This document shows positions 8,053-16,953 of a DNA stretch of 64,000 nt, piece after piece. This stretch comes from Xanthomarina spongicola (GTDB lineage Bacteria > Bacteroidota > Bacteroidia > Flavobacteriales > Flavobacteriaceae): NCBI RefSeq assembly GCF_003148645.1, contig NZ_QGGP01000003.1, forward strand, positions 124,001 to 188,000. The letters are read 5' to 3'. Position numbers and translations under genes: made by a program. A model generated the notes under the pieces. It had not been told where the DNA came from. It saw only the letters and a program-made list of their open reading frames with translations, and searched no databases. The stretch's first letter is position 1. Every line of letters begins with the position of its first letter.

Positions 8053-8619
8053 TTGAAAACTGATTTAAGTTACCTTCAATTAACAGATGAAGAGCTTGTA
8101 AGTCAAATTGTAAAGGATGAGAATACATTATTATTCGGAATTCTTTATGATAGGTATATACATATAATTTATAACAAATGTTATGGGTTTTCAAAATCTG
8201 AACATGAAGCGGAAGATATAACTCAAGATGTTTTTGTAAAACTGTATACAAAACTTTCAATGTTTAGAGGCGAATCTAAATTTTCAACATGGCTATATGC
8301 TTTTACTTATAACTTTTGTGTTAATTACATAAATAGGAATACTGCAAAAAAAATTGAAAAAAATTCTGTTAATTCAGAGCAATATGATCATTTGTTAATT
8401 GATACAGACGATTATAATTTATTCCAGCTTAAAGTTAAAAAGTTACAAAAAGCATTAAAATTAATTAATCCAGAAGATAAAATGATTCTTCTTCTTAAAT
8501 ATCAAGATGATTTAACTATTAAAGATTTGGAGGTTGTTTTAGAAATAGGTGAAAGTGCAGTAAAAATGAGACTTAAAAGAGCCAAAGCAAAGATTGTAGA
8601 AATATATAATAATCTTTAA
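8053..8619 (+). CDS. ECF-type RNA polymerase sigma factor
   Basis: This 188-aa sigma-70-family protein has region 2 (about residues 25-95: FGILYDRYIHIIYNKCYGFSKSEHEAEDITQDVFVKLYTKLSMFRGESKFSTWLYAFTYNFC). A short linker leads to region 4 (about residues 130-185: LINPEDKMILLLKYQDDLTIKDLEVVLEIGESAVKMRLKRAKAKI), a helix-turn-helix that reads the -35 element. The start appears to be a TTG at 8053: an in-frame stop lies at 8035-8037 and no ATG occurs before region 2. No anti-sigma gene with a typical zinc or membrane domain is adjacent; the small gene after it takes that place. Confidence 0.88.
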   Translation: MKTDLSYLQLTDEELVSQIVKDENTLLFGILYDRYIHIIYNKCYGFSKSEHEAEDITQDVFVKLYTKLSMFRGESKFSTWLYAFTYNFCVNYINRNTAKKIEKNSVNSEQYDHLLIDTDDYNLFQLKVKKLQKALKLINPEDKMILLLKYQDDLTIKDLEVVLEIGESAVKMRLKRAKAKIVEIYNNL

Positions 8620-8623
8620 ACGT

Positions 8624-8806
8624 ATGGAAAACCCATTTAAAAAAATAGAGCAAAATAAAAAAGCTCCAGAGCATTTAAAAGGAAAGGTGATGAGTGATAT
8701 TGCTGGAATAAAGCTTTTAATGGATATAACAGGCTTGTTTTCATCAAACTATGCCTCAGTAGCTAAAAGTTTTTTAAAAGACAAAAAAAATAAAGAAAGC
8801 AAATAA
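8624..8806 (+). CDS. Small conserved protein beside the ECF sigma factor
   Basis: This 60-aa protein starts 4 bp after the sigma factor gene. It reads as two helices, MENPFKKIEQNKKAPEHLKG and VMSDIAGIKLLMDITGLFSSNYASVAKSFL, with basic ends. There is no transmembrane segment of normal length. The tight spacing to the sigma gene and to the MscS-like gene (13 bp) implies a single transcript. It could bind the sigma factor, but no motif shows this. I recognise the arrangement, not a named family. Confidence 0.65.
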   Translation: MENPFKKIEQNKKAPEHLKGKVMSDIAGIKLLMDITGLFSSNYASVAKSFLKDKKNKESK

Positions 8807-8819
8807 AAACAATATAAAT

Positions 8820-9647
8820 ATGGAAACAGTAAACGATTGGAAAGACATGTTATTTAGTTCAATAGCGAATATGAGTACTAAAGTTGCTGATATGTTACCA
8901 AATATCTTTGGAGCATTGTTCATTTTGCTTTTTGGATGGCTTATAACAAAATTCATTATTTATGTTTTAAATAAAATAATGAGAGTTGCTAAAATTGATC
9001 AACTTACAGATAAAATTAATGACACTAAATTTTTTGGAGATTTGGATTTCAAATTTAAACTATCAAAAATCATTTTAGGATTTGTAAAATTTATAATGTT
9101 TTTAATCTTTTTGATAATTGCTTCAGATATCATGAAATGGAGTGTGGTTTCAAATGAAATTGGAAACCTTTTAAGATATTTACCAAAACTGTTTAGTGCA
9201 ATTGCATTATTTATGATTGGGATTTATATAGCCAATTTTGTACGAAAAGCAATTTCTGGAGTATTTGAGTCTTTTGACTTAAGTGGTTCAAAAGCAATTA
9301 GCGGTTTAGTGTTCTATATTATAGCTATTATAATTACTATTACATCACTTAATCAAGCTGGAATAGATACTAGTATTATTACAAACAATGTCACAATAAT
9401 TCTAGGTGCATTTTTACTAGCATTTGCTTTAGCATTTGGATTTGGATCTAAAGAGATTATTCAAAATTTACTCTATTCATTTTATTCAAGAAAAAATTAC
9501 GAAATAGGACAGGTTCTAAAAATTAGAGATATAGAAGGTGAAATTACTTCAATAAATAATATCTGTATGACATTAAAAACAAAAACTGGTAAAATTGTAA
9601 TTCCTATAAAAGAAGTTGCAGAAAGTGAAGTAGAAATTAAAGACTAA
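8820..9647 (+). CDS. Small-conductance mechanosensitive channel family protein
   Basis: This 275-aa membrane protein has about five hydrophobic segments (near residues 25-50, 75-105, 120-145, 160-180 and 190-215). The early part (NIFGALFILLFGWLITKFIIYVLNKIMR) resembles the conserved TM helix of MscS-like channels (PF05552 type). The late part, LGAFLLAFALAFGFGSKEIIQNLLYSFYSRKNYEIGQVLKI, is the MscS pore helix followed by the start of the beta domain. It would release solutes on osmotic downshift. The C-terminal domain is short for the family, which lacks here the full alpha/beta vestibule of E. coli MscS. Confidence 0.82.
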   Translation: METVNDWKDMLFSSIANMSTKVADMLPNIFGALFILLFGWLITKFIIYVLNKIMRVAKIDQLTDKINDTKFFGDLDFKFKLSKIILGFVKFIMFLIFLIIASDIMKWSVVSNEIGNLLRYLPKLFSAIALFMIGIYIANFVRKAISGVFESFDLSGSKAISGLVFYIIAIIITITSLNQAGIDTSIITNNVTIILGAFLLAFALAFGFGSKEIIQNLLYSFYSRKNYEIGQVLKIRDIEGEITSINNICMTLKTKTGKIVIPIKEVAESEVEIKD

Positions 9648-9664
9648 AATTAATAACTAAAAAA

Positions 9665-9738
9665 ATGGGAATTGATTTTAATTGATAAAGATTTTATAGC
9701 AAAAGTTGGTTGATTAATTATTGTTAAACAATTCCCAT
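9665..9738. repeat. Long-range perfect inverted repeat (10 bp arms)
   Basis: ATGGGAATTG at 9665-9674 is perfectly complementary to CAATTCCCAT at 9729-9738, enclosing 54 bases that are AT-rich and only weakly structured. An A/T-rich tract follows. It lies between the MscS-like gene and the DUF2807 gene, in the only sizeable gap there. It may act as a terminator or be a small structured RNA. Confidence 0.35.
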
Positions 9739-9771
9739 AATATTTTTAAATAAATTACCCTCTAAAATAAA

Positions 9772-10596
9772 ATGATGAAATATTTTTTTCTTCCAATAAC
9801 AATTATGTTTACTATTTGTATTTCTGCACAAAAAAAAGAAAAGATTAAAGGTAATAAAAATGTCGTGGATGTTTATATGAACCTAGAGAATTTCTCGCAA
9901 ATAGAAGTAACAGATGATTTGGAAGTATTTCTTATGCAAACTAGCTCAAATGGCTATCACCTTAATACAGATTCCAATTTAGTGGAAGTTATTAAATTAG
10001 ATGTTATTGATGACGTTCTTAAAATTTATACATCTCATAAAATTGTTTCTAGTAAAAAGCTTGAAATTTATGTCACTTTTCAGGATATAAAGAAACTAAC
10101 TATTAATCAGAGCACTGAAATAGAGGGGCAGAATAAATTCAATTTAGTAGATTTCACTCTTAATAGTTCTAATTATGCCAAATTTAATCTTGATATTGAT
10201 GCTAATAATAGTTATTTTCAATTGGATGGAAGCTCTAATGGCACAATTAAATTTAAAGGACAAGATTCTAAAATGGTTATTAATGAAAATGCGTACTTAA
10301 AAGGTGTATTGTCTATTGATAATTTAAGTCTTACTGTAAATAAACGTGCAGATATGAAGATAGAAGGTAGTGTTGAAAACTTAAGTGTTATAATAACAGG
10401 TTCTTCAGACATAAATGCAAAAAATCTTAAGGCTACCAATGCCAAATTAAATGCTTCAAATACTTCAGAAATTTATCTTTATGTGAGTAAAATGTTAAGT
10501 ATTTATGCTAGAGGCAAAAGTTTCATTCATGTTTATGGTAATCCAGATATAACAATTGAAGGGTTAAGTGATAAATCACAAATATTAAAAAAATAA
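9772..10596 (+). CDS. DUF2807 (head GIN domain) secreted protein
   Basis: This 274-aa protein has a signal peptide (MMKYFFLPITIMFTICISAQ), followed by a repetitive beta-structure. The segments NLENFSQIEVTDDLEVFLMQ, KLEIYVTFQDIKKLTINQSTEI and repeated SSNYAKFNLDIDANNSYFQLDGSSNGTIKFKG are typical of the DUF2807 auto-transporter-adhesin-like right-handed beta-helix found widely in Bacteroidota. The location is probably periplasmic or outer membrane. No enzyme motif is seen. Two adjacent ATG codons (9772, 9775) are possible starts and differ by one residue. Confidence 0.8.
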   Translation: MMKYFFLPITIMFTICISAQKKEKIKGNKNVVDVYMNLENFSQIEVTDDLEVFLMQTSSNGYHLNTDSNLVEVIKLDVIDDVLKIYTSHKIVSSKKLEIYVTFQDIKKLTINQSTEIEGQNKFNLVDFTLNSSNYAKFNLDIDANNSYFQLDGSSNGTIKFKGQDSKMVINENAYLKGVLSIDNLSLTVNKRADMKIEGSVENLSVIITGSSDINAKNLKATNAKLNASNTSEIYLYVSKMLSIYARGKSFIHVYGNPDITIEGLSDKSQILKK

Positions 10597-10605
10597 ATTA
10601 AAATT

Positions 10606-11052
10606 ATGGCTAAGATAATAGATGTTAAGTTGACAAATGTTCCTGATTTGATTGTAATTGGAGATGATAAAAGTGACTTGACTGTAGATGTTAATATTGA
10701 ATTTCATGATATAGATTTAAAGTTAGAAATGGAATATATGTTGTACATTTTTGTATATGATGTACATGGTAAGATAGATATACCTATATTAATTACTAAT
10801 TGGGATGATAGTGATATTCTTCCTATAGCGTTTGAAGATAGTAGTGATGATTTTTTAGGGACTTACAAAGCAGATTTAATCGCTTCCAAAAAAAATATTA
10901 ACTTTAAAAAAGATATTTTTTTAAAATTAGGTATTCTGAATGAGCAAAAAGCACATTACGCAAAAAAAATAGAAGTATTAGCGTTTATAGTACCAGCAAT
11001 TGCAAGAGCATCAAAATGGTCGAAACCTTATATGGTAAATATAGGATATTAA
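10606..11052 (+). CDS. Hypothetical protein
   Basis: I do not recognise this 148-aa soluble protein. It is rich in Asp, Ile and Val, with an alternating pattern suggesting an immunoglobulin-like or beta-sandwich fold (SDLTVDVNIEFHDIDLKLEMEYMLYIFVYDVHGKIDIPILITNWDDSD). No signal peptide is visible. It begins 9 bp after the DUF2807 gene and ends 6 bp before a LapA-like gene, so it sits inside a run of co-directional genes. Confidence 0.55.
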   Translation: MAKIIDVKLTNVPDLIVIGDDKSDLTVDVNIEFHDIDLKLEMEYMLYIFVYDVHGKIDIPILITNWDDSDILPIAFEDSSDDFLGTYKADLIASKKNINFKKDIFLKLGILNEQKAHYAKKIEVLAFIVPAIARASKWSKPYMVNIGY

Positions 11053-11058
11053 GAAATT

Positions 11059-11256
11059 ATGAATGCAAAATCGATATTAGCCATCATTCTTATCTTATTA
11101 GTGGTAATTTTTACTATTCAGAACACAGAGGTAGTAACTATTAAATTCTTAATGTTCGATATTTCAATGTCAAGAGTTTTAGTTATTCTAGGTTGTTTTT
11201 TAATTGGATTTATTTCAGGAGTACTAATAACCTATAGAAAAAAAAGAAAGCAATAA
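11059..11256 (+). CDS. LapA (DUF1049) domain membrane protein
   Basis: This 65-aa protein has two transmembrane helices (about residues 5-20 and 33-57). The segment between them, FTIQNTEVVTIKFLMFDISMSRVLVI, is the recognised LapA/DUF1049 signature, with the IQN motif after helix one. In E. coli LapA helps regulate lipopolysaccharide assembly; small relatives in other phyla have no tested role. A basic tail (YRKKRKQ) is probably cytosolic. It lies 23 bp before the transporter gene. Confidence 0.78.
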   Translation: MNAKSILAIILILLVVIFTIQNTEVVTIKFLMFDISMSRVLVILGCFLIGFISGVLITYRKKRKQ

Positions 11257-11279
11257 TTATACATTAATACAAATTTGAA

Positions 11280-13472
11280 ATGGCATCAGAAAAAAGTAAT
11301 CCAATTCAAAAATTTGGTACTATGGCTGGTGTTTTTACACCAACTTTTTTAACCATTTTAGGTGTTATTATGTATATACGGCATCCCTGGGTTGTAGGGA
11401 ATGCTGGAATACTTGGTGCTTTACTAATTATAGTTATAGCTGTAGCTATAACGTTATCTACTGCGTTATCTTTATCTAGTATTACAACAAATATTCGTAT
11501 TGGTTCTGGTGGTGCCTTTAGTTTAATTTCTCAATCTTTAGGTCTTGAAATTGGTGGAGCCATTGGCATTCCTTTTTTCTTTGCTCAAGCAATTGCAGTT
11601 GCTATGTATATTTTTGGATTTAGAGAAGGCTTAGAAGCTATGTTCCCTGAAATAGCACCTCTTATTTTAGATAGTTTGGTTTTTGCTCTGGTTTTAATAA
11701 TTGCATTTATTAGTACCAGTTTTGCATTTAAAATACAGTATGTTATTATGGCTATCATAATACTATCTATTGCATCAATAGTTGGAGGATTATTTGTAAA
11801 CGAACTCAATTATAATTTTGTATGGCTTGGAGATTTTCAAGGTTCAAAAGAAAATAATTTTAGTGGTACATCTTTCTGGCTTGTCTTTGCAGTATTTTTT
11901 CCTGCAGTTACAGGTGTTATGGCTGGAGCAAATATGTCTGGAGATTTAAAAAACCCCAGAAAAAATATTCCATTTGGAACATTGAGTGCTGTAATAATTA
12001 CCACGATAGTTTATATGGCCTTAGTTTTTGTTGCTGCACTTTTAGCAACACCACAGGAGTTACTGGAAAATTACAATGTTTTTATAGACAAAGCATTTTA
12101 CGCTCCAATAGTATTAGCTGGTTTATTGGGAGCAACTTTGTCATCTGCGCTTAGTTCTTTTGTTGGAGCACCTCGAATTTTATTGGCATTAGGCGAAAAA
12201 AGAATACTTCCTAAAAGTGACTTTTTATCAAAAACTAATAAAAAAGGGGAACCTTTTAATGCCATGTTAATTACTGCTGTTGTTGTAATAATTGGATTGT
12301 CTTTAAGAAACTTGAATACAATTGCACCTCTTATAACTATGTTTTTCATGATAACTTATGCTATGGTAAATATAGTAGCACTTATTGAGCAGTCGTTGTC
12401 GTTGCCAAGTTTTCGGCCAACTCTAAAAATCCCATTGATTGTTCCATTAATAGGAGCTTTTGGATCCTTAACAGTTATGTTTATTATTAATGCAGCTGTT
12501 GCCTTGGCATCTTTTATCTTAATTGTTTTTTTCTATTATTATTTAGTAAAAAAGAAACTAAAATCTGAAGCTGGCGATTCAAGAAGTGGTTTGTTTACGG
12601 CCTTAGCAGAGTGGTCTACTAAAAAAACAACGCAATTAAGCCCAAATAGAGAAGTGCGTTCATGGAGACCAGACTTGTTAATTCCAGTTACTGCGCCAAA
12701 AGATATTAGAAGTGCTTTTAAACTTATTGAAAGTATTGTTGCTCCAAAAGGTTCGGTTAAATTTCTAGCAGTAAAGAGTTATGATAAGGACATGGAAGAT
12801 AAATTAAATGTGTTTTTACCAGATGTTAGTGAGCGTTTAAAAAAACAAAATATAGCAACAAGTTATACCTTTATTAGTGGAGACGACCTTTCAGAATCTC
12901 TAAAAATAAGTATGCAATCTTTAAATGCAGCTTTTTTTAAACCTAACTCATTATTTTTAACTGTAAATGGAAATAAGGCTTTACATAGCACGTATCAAAA
13001 CTTAATAGCTTTTGCTAAGCTTAATAAATATAGTGTATTGTTGTATGTGCCATTTGAAAACGTTGGTCTTTCTTTAGAGAAAGATATTACTCTATGGTTA
13101 AAAAACTTCCCTTCAAATTGGAAAACAACATTCGATATTGATAATAACGATTTATCAATTCTTACTTCTTTATTATTGCAGAAAAATTGGAGAGGGAGAA
13201 TTAAAGTAAAAGTAGCTTTAGATCATGTTGGAATTACTAAAGAAGAAGACATTGTATTATTGAATGACTTAGTTCGTTTTCCCGTTAATTCTGTAATAGA
13301 ACATTATCAGTTGGACATGGAAGCTGAACTCTTAAAATCGAATATTTCTGATATAAATATTTTTCAAATTCAAGAAGGAAAAAGTATTAAAGAGATGATA
13401 GATATGGTAAATACGACAAGAATTTCAGCAATTTATTGTTTAGATAGCTTAAATGAAAATGCATTAGTATAA
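11280..13472 (+). CDS. Cation-chloride-cotransporter-like APC-superfamily permease
   Basis: This 730-aa protein has about twelve membrane segments in residues 10-430 and a cytosolic C-terminal domain of about 280 residues. The N-terminal segment FGTMAGVFTPTFLTILGVIMYIRHPWVVGNAG closely matches the first helix of bacterial and eukaryotic Na-K-Cl cotransporters (SLC12 family), including the G-V-x-x-P-x-x-x-x-x-x-G-V-I motif. FFPAVTGVMAGANMSGDLKNPRKNIPFGT is the other family signature. It likely moves ions or amino acids across the inner membrane; the ions cannot be told from the sequence. The soluble domain carries paired Rossmann-like halves, as in SLC12. Confidence 0.85.
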   Translation: MASEKSNPIQKFGTMAGVFTPTFLTILGVIMYIRHPWVVGNAGILGALLIIVIAVAITLSTALSLSSITTNIRIGSGGAFSLISQSLGLEIGGAIGIPFFFAQAIAVAMYIFGFREGLEAMFPEIAPLILDSLVFALVLIIAFISTSFAFKIQYVIMAIIILSIASIVGGLFVNELNYNFVWLGDFQGSKENNFSGTSFWLVFAVFFPAVTGVMAGANMSGDLKNPRKNIPFGTLSAVIITTIVYMALVFVAALLATPQELLENYNVFIDKAFYAPIVLAGLLGATLSSALSSFVGAPRILLALGEKRILPKSDFLSKTNKKGEPFNAMLITAVVVIIGLSLRNLNTIAPLITMFFMITYAMVNIVALIEQSLSLPSFRPTLKIPLIVPLIGAFGSLTVMFIINAAVALASFILIVFFYYYLVKKKLKSEAGDSRSGLFTALAEWSTKKTTQLSPNREVRSWRPDLLIPVTAPKDIRSAFKLIESIVAPKGSVKFLAVKSYDKDMEDKLNVFLPDVSERLKKQNIATSYTFISGDDLSESLKISMQSLNAAFFKPNSLFLTVNGNKALHSTYQNLIAFAKLNKYSVLLYVPFENVGLSLEKDITLWLKNFPSNWKTTFDIDNNDLSILTSLLLQKNWRGRIKVKVALDHVGITKEEDIVLLNDLVRFPVNSVIEHYQLDMEAELLKSNISDINIFQIQEGKSIKEMIDMVNTTRISAIYCLDSLNENALV

Positions 13473-14294
13473 TTATAAAATCTTCTTTAAATCTTCGTAA
13501 TACTGTTTCGTTATATGCAATCCATTGTGTCCAGCATCAGTAATAGCAAAAACTGTAATGTTATTTGGTTGTAAAGCTTGTAGTTTTTTAGCATTAGTGT
13601 CTGGATGAATTAAGAAATCTCGAGTACCATAAAATATTTTAATCGGACAAGTTACTTGCTTCACAAATTGATATGAAGGAATATCATATTTAATAATAAA
13701 TTCTGGAATGGGAGGTGCAATTTCTTCTGAAATTAATGTTTTCCAAGAATAATATGGTGCATTTAATATTAGCATTTTCGGATTATTTTTTGATGCTAAA
13801 TAGCTTGCTAATCCTGAGCCTAAAGAAAATCCTAAGACTACAATTTCATTTTCATTGTAACGGGTTTTTGTGAAATCGTACACTTTTTGCATATCGCTAA
13901 ACAACTCGTCTGTATTACAATATTCACCATCACTTTTCCCATAATTTCTGTAGTCTACAAACAAAATATCATAATTATTTTCTAAGTATAGATGTGCGCG
14001 TTTTCCCCAATCATGGATGGCTCCAGCATTGCCATGTAAATATAAAATAACACCTTTTGGTTTTTCAGCTTTAAACAAAACAGCATTCAAGTTTGTGTTT
14101 TTGGCAACAGGTATGTTAAGCTCTTCAAAATTCTCTTTGAATTCAAATTTATAATCTTTAGCCAATTGCTTAGGGTTAAAGAAAAAGCGCTCTTGCTTAA
14201 AGTATACAAAAACTAAGGATAGTACATAGAGTATAGAAAGGGTTGCAACAATTCTAACTAAACGTCTTAATATTTTATAAAAATTAATTTTCAA
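13473..14294 (-). CDS. Alpha/beta hydrolase (Bem46/ABHD-like), membrane-anchored
   Basis: This 273-aa protein has an N-terminal hydrophobic anchor (about residues 12-30). The fold shows the oxyanion-loop LYLHGNAGAIHDW, the nucleophile elbow GFSLGSG (Ser), an acid in FYGTRDFLIHPD and the catalytic His in DAGHNGL. This is the BEM46/ABHD13-type serine hydrolase family, with typical ester or thioester substrates. It ends next to the transporter stop (convergent) and overlaps the upstream glycosyltransferase gene by 11 bp, so the two are co-transcribed. Confidence 0.85.
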   Translation of the reverse strand: MKINFYKILRRLVRIVATLSILYVLSLVFVYFKQERFFFNPKQLAKDYKFEFKENFEELNIPVAKNTNLNAVLFKAEKPKGVILYLHGNAGAIHDWGKRAHLYLENNYDILFVDYRNYGKSDGEYCNTDELFSDMQKVYDFTKTRYNENEIVVLGFSLGSGLASYLASKNNPKMLILNAPYYSWKTLISEEIAPPIPEFIIKYDIPSYQFVKQVTCPIKIFYGTRDFLIHPDTNAKKLQALQPNNITVFAITDAGHNGLHITKQYYEDLKKIL

Positions 14295-15624
14295 TAGATT
14301 TCTTTTTTACAAATTCATACAAAAATACACTATAAACTATAATATATTCCAAACCAATAAACCATAAGTTTTCTGAGTTGTTTGTATTTGTGTAGGCCAA
14401 GTAGCTTAATATAATTACCAAACTCCATACCAATGGGAATTTGTAATTGGTAAAGATACTTAATATTAAAAGTGTCGCAATATACCAAGGATGAACAGTT
14501 GTTGCAGTAAAATAATAGAAAGATAGAGCAAAAAGCATTGCTGTAATAAGTAGTTGTAATGAGTGGTTTTTTCTGAATAAGCTAAGCCCAATCACAAAAA
14601 TAAAAACCAAGCCAGCAGAAAATAAACCAATAATGGCTATTTGATTGTAGCCTGTAAGTATATATCCAATTTCTCTTGCTAAATAATAGAAACTCGCATT
14701 AAACTCGAAGTTCTGAAACCATAAACCAACTGTATTGGTATAATTAGAAATAAATTCTGAAGAATAAAAAGGAGCAAATAAGAGTAAGGTAACTATACCA
14801 ACAATGGCATAAAACAAGAAACTTTTTTTCCAACCTAGCTTATTATAAAGTAATGGTAAAAATATAAGTGGGATAAGTTTAATGGACACTGAAAGTGAAA
14901 AAATAACAGCAGCCAGTTTCCATTTATTCGTTTGTAATAAATACAAACTCCAAATTAGAAAGAATATCATTACACCTTCAAAATGAAGGTTTCCAGTGAG
15001 TTCAATAATAATAAACGGATTTAAAAGATACCAAAAAATATAATAAGCAGGAAGATGTAGTTTTTCGAGAAGTCTTTTCCCATAGTAAAGCGTACCAAAA
15101 TCGGCAGCAATAATTATCAATCGAAGGTCAACAACTGAGCTTAAAATACTTTGTCCAGAAAACATGTTAGCAATTACAAAGCATAACTGATTTAATGGTG
15201 GATAATTAGTATAATGACTAGCGCTCAAATTCCCCATACCTTTATATAATTCTTCAGCTTGAGGAAATGGGAATTCATTTTTTATAATAAAAGATTCTGG
15301 TGTAAAGAGATATGGATTCATGCCTTCCAAAATCATACGTCCATCCCAAATAAAACGGTAAAAATCTTGTGAGAGGTTAGGAATTGCCAAAATAAAAACA
15401 GCACGACACAAAAAAGCTAAAATCGTTAAAAATTTCAAATTGCTTTTACTTACTTGAACCAGTTTGTAGAACAAGAAAAACAGTGCTACATACAAGGAAA
15501 TGAGATTAATTGAATCTGTTCTTTGTAAATCGTATGCAAAACTAAAATAGAAAAAGATGCTGGTTATAGCTAAAGCAAGAGGAATCTTATGAAGTTTTAA
15601 AAAGGTTGTATTCAATAGCATCAA
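14284..15624 (-). CDS. Polyprenyl-phosphate-dependent mannosyltransferase-like membrane protein (GT-C type)
   Basis: This 446-aa polytopic protein has about eleven hydrophobic segments. The first large loop, NLSQDFYRFIWDGRMILEGMNPYLFTPE, has the acidic/aromatic pattern (xDxYRxxWDGR) expected for GT-C glycosyltransferases of the DUF2029/PIG-M-like group. HPWYIATLLIL near the C-terminus is also typical. The donor would be a lipid-linked sugar, used on the periplasmic side. The sugar and acceptor are unknown. It is transcribed divergently from the serine hydrolase at 15710, with 85 bp between. Confidence 0.75.
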   Translation of the reverse strand: MMLLNTTFLKLHKIPLALAITSIFFYFSFAYDLQRTDSINLISLYVALFFLFYKLVQVSKSNLKFLTILAFLCRAVFILAIPNLSQDFYRFIWDGRMILEGMNPYLFTPESFIIKNEFPFPQAEELYKGMGNLSASHYTNYPPLNQLCFVIANMFSGQSILSSVVDLRLIIIAADFGTLYYGKRLLEKLHLPAYYIFWYLLNPFIIIELTGNLHFEGVMIFFLIWSLYLLQTNKWKLAAVIFSLSVSIKLIPLIFLPLLYNKLGWKKSFLFYAIVGIVTLLLFAPFYSSEFISNYTNTVGLWFQNFEFNASFYYLAREIGYILTGYNQIAIIGLFSAGLVFIFVIGLSLFRKNHSLQLLITAMLFALSFYYFTATTVHPWYIATLLILSIFTNYKFPLVWSLVIILSYLAYTNTNNSENLWFIGLEYIIVYSVFLYEFVKKKSIEN

Positions 15625-15709
15625 TCAAAGATAAATAAAATAGGTAATTCACTTAGTAAAATACTTTTTTGATAGTATCTTACAAACTGTTTTTTAATCC
15701 CATATTATC

Positions 15710-16942
15710 ATGAAAACTTGGAAAAAAATTGGATTAGTACTTTTATTTGTACTTGTTGTTTTTAGTATTTGGTTTTATCCAAAATACAAAATGCTAAATT
15801 TAACCATGCATCTTTTTGATGAAGACCAGATTGTAACAAATTTCAGGTCTTTCGACTCTGTTTGGCCAGTAGCAGTTATGATAGCACCAAACAAAAAGTT
15901 TGTGTATCCAAAAGGAGCACTATTAGAATTGCCTAAAAGTTTTCAATATGAAGGAAATGAATTCAGTACCCAAAATTTTTTAGAAGATTCTTGGACAACA
16001 GGACTTTTAGTTATTCAAAATGATAGTTTGGTTTACGAAAATTACTATTTGGAAAATACCGAAGCTACTAGAAACATTTCATGGTCTATGGCAAAATCGG
16101 TTATTTCAGCTTTAATGGGAATAGCCGTTGAAGAAGGTGATATAAAAAATATTGAAGAAACCGTTGAAGTTTATGTGCCTGAATTAAAAGGTTCAGCTTA
16201 TGAAGGTGTTCGAATTAAAGATGTGCTTCAAATGTCTACAGGAGTGAAATTTAATGAAGATTATGCCGATTTTTTCAGTGACATTAATCGTTGGGGAAGA
16301 GGTTTTGCCATGGGAAATTCGCAGGATAAATTTGCAGCAAGTTTAGAACGTGAATTGGAACCAGGAACCGTTTGCCATTACGTAAGCATCAATACACATG
16401 TTTTGGGAATGATTCTTAAACGTGCTACTGGAAAAACCATAACCGAATACATGCAAGATAAACTTTATAACCCAATTGGGATGGAGTACGATGGTTATTG
16501 GTTGCTTGATGGTGAAAACATGGAAATGGTTCTTGGTGGATTAAATTTAACCTTAAGAGATTACGCCAAATTAGGCACTTTATTTTTAAATGAAGGTCAA
16601 TTTAATGGCAAACAAATAATTCCTAAAAAATGGGTTGAAGCGTCTGTAATTCCAGATGGTGCACATGTGCAACCTGGAGAAGATGTTTTAGGTTATGGAT
16701 ACCAATGGTGGATTCCACAAAGTGATTATGGAGAATATATGGCCATGGGAGTTTATGGACAATATATTTATGTAAATCCTCTTACAAAAACAGTAATTGT
16801 TAAATTGTCAGCTAATCCAAAATATAACGATAAAGCATTTGTACCAAGTAACGATTTTGCGCATTTAGAATTTTTTAGAGCCATTGCTTTACCATTTCAA
16901 TATTTTGGAAACGATGAGGATATAAATAGTATTGTTGAATAA
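15710..16942 (+). CDS. Serine hydrolase of the beta-lactamase (class C) family
   Basis: This 410-aa protein has an N-terminal membrane helix or signal anchor (about residues 7-24). The serine-type active site is seen as SWSMAKSV (SxxK: Ser and Lys). A second motif around HYVSINTHVLG matches the Y-x-S/N element, and LGYGYQWWIP with the later MGVYGQYIYV lies where the third motif (H/K-x-G) is found. Members are mostly esterases, amidases or D-aminopeptidases acting in the periplasm rather than true antibiotic-degrading enzymes. The next gene, an amidohydrolase, starts 11 bp downstream, which suggests paired metabolism of one compound. Confidence 0.85.
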   Translation: MKTWKKIGLVLLFVLVVFSIWFYPKYKMLNLTMHLFDEDQIVTNFRSFDSVWPVAVMIAPNKKFVYPKGALLELPKSFQYEGNEFSTQNFLEDSWTTGLLVIQNDSLVYENYYLENTEATRNISWSMAKSVISALMGIAVEEGDIKNIEETVEVYVPELKGSAYEGVRIKDVLQMSTGVKFNEDYADFFSDINRWGRGFAMGNSQDKFAASLERELEPGTVCHYVSINTHVLGMILKRATGKTITEYMQDKLYNPIGMEYDGYWLLDGENMEMVLGGLNLTLRDYAKLGTLFLNEGQFNGKQIIPKKWVEASVIPDGAHVQPGEDVLGYGYQWWIPQSDYGEYMAMGVYGQYIYVNPLTKTVIVKLSANPKYNDKAFVPSNDFAHLEFFRAIALPFQYFGNDEDINSIVE

Positions 16943-16953
16943 ATATATTACGT

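Noticed and set aside
8024-8260. Minus-strand frame of 78 codons across the sigma factor start
   Set aside because: It is antisense to the well-supported ECF sigma factor and shows no recognisable motif.
15710-16942. Antibiotic-resistance beta-lactamase
   Set aside because: The motifs are those of the wider serine hydrolase family; neighbours (amidohydrolase) suggest metabolic use and no known lactamase signature was seen beyond SxxK.
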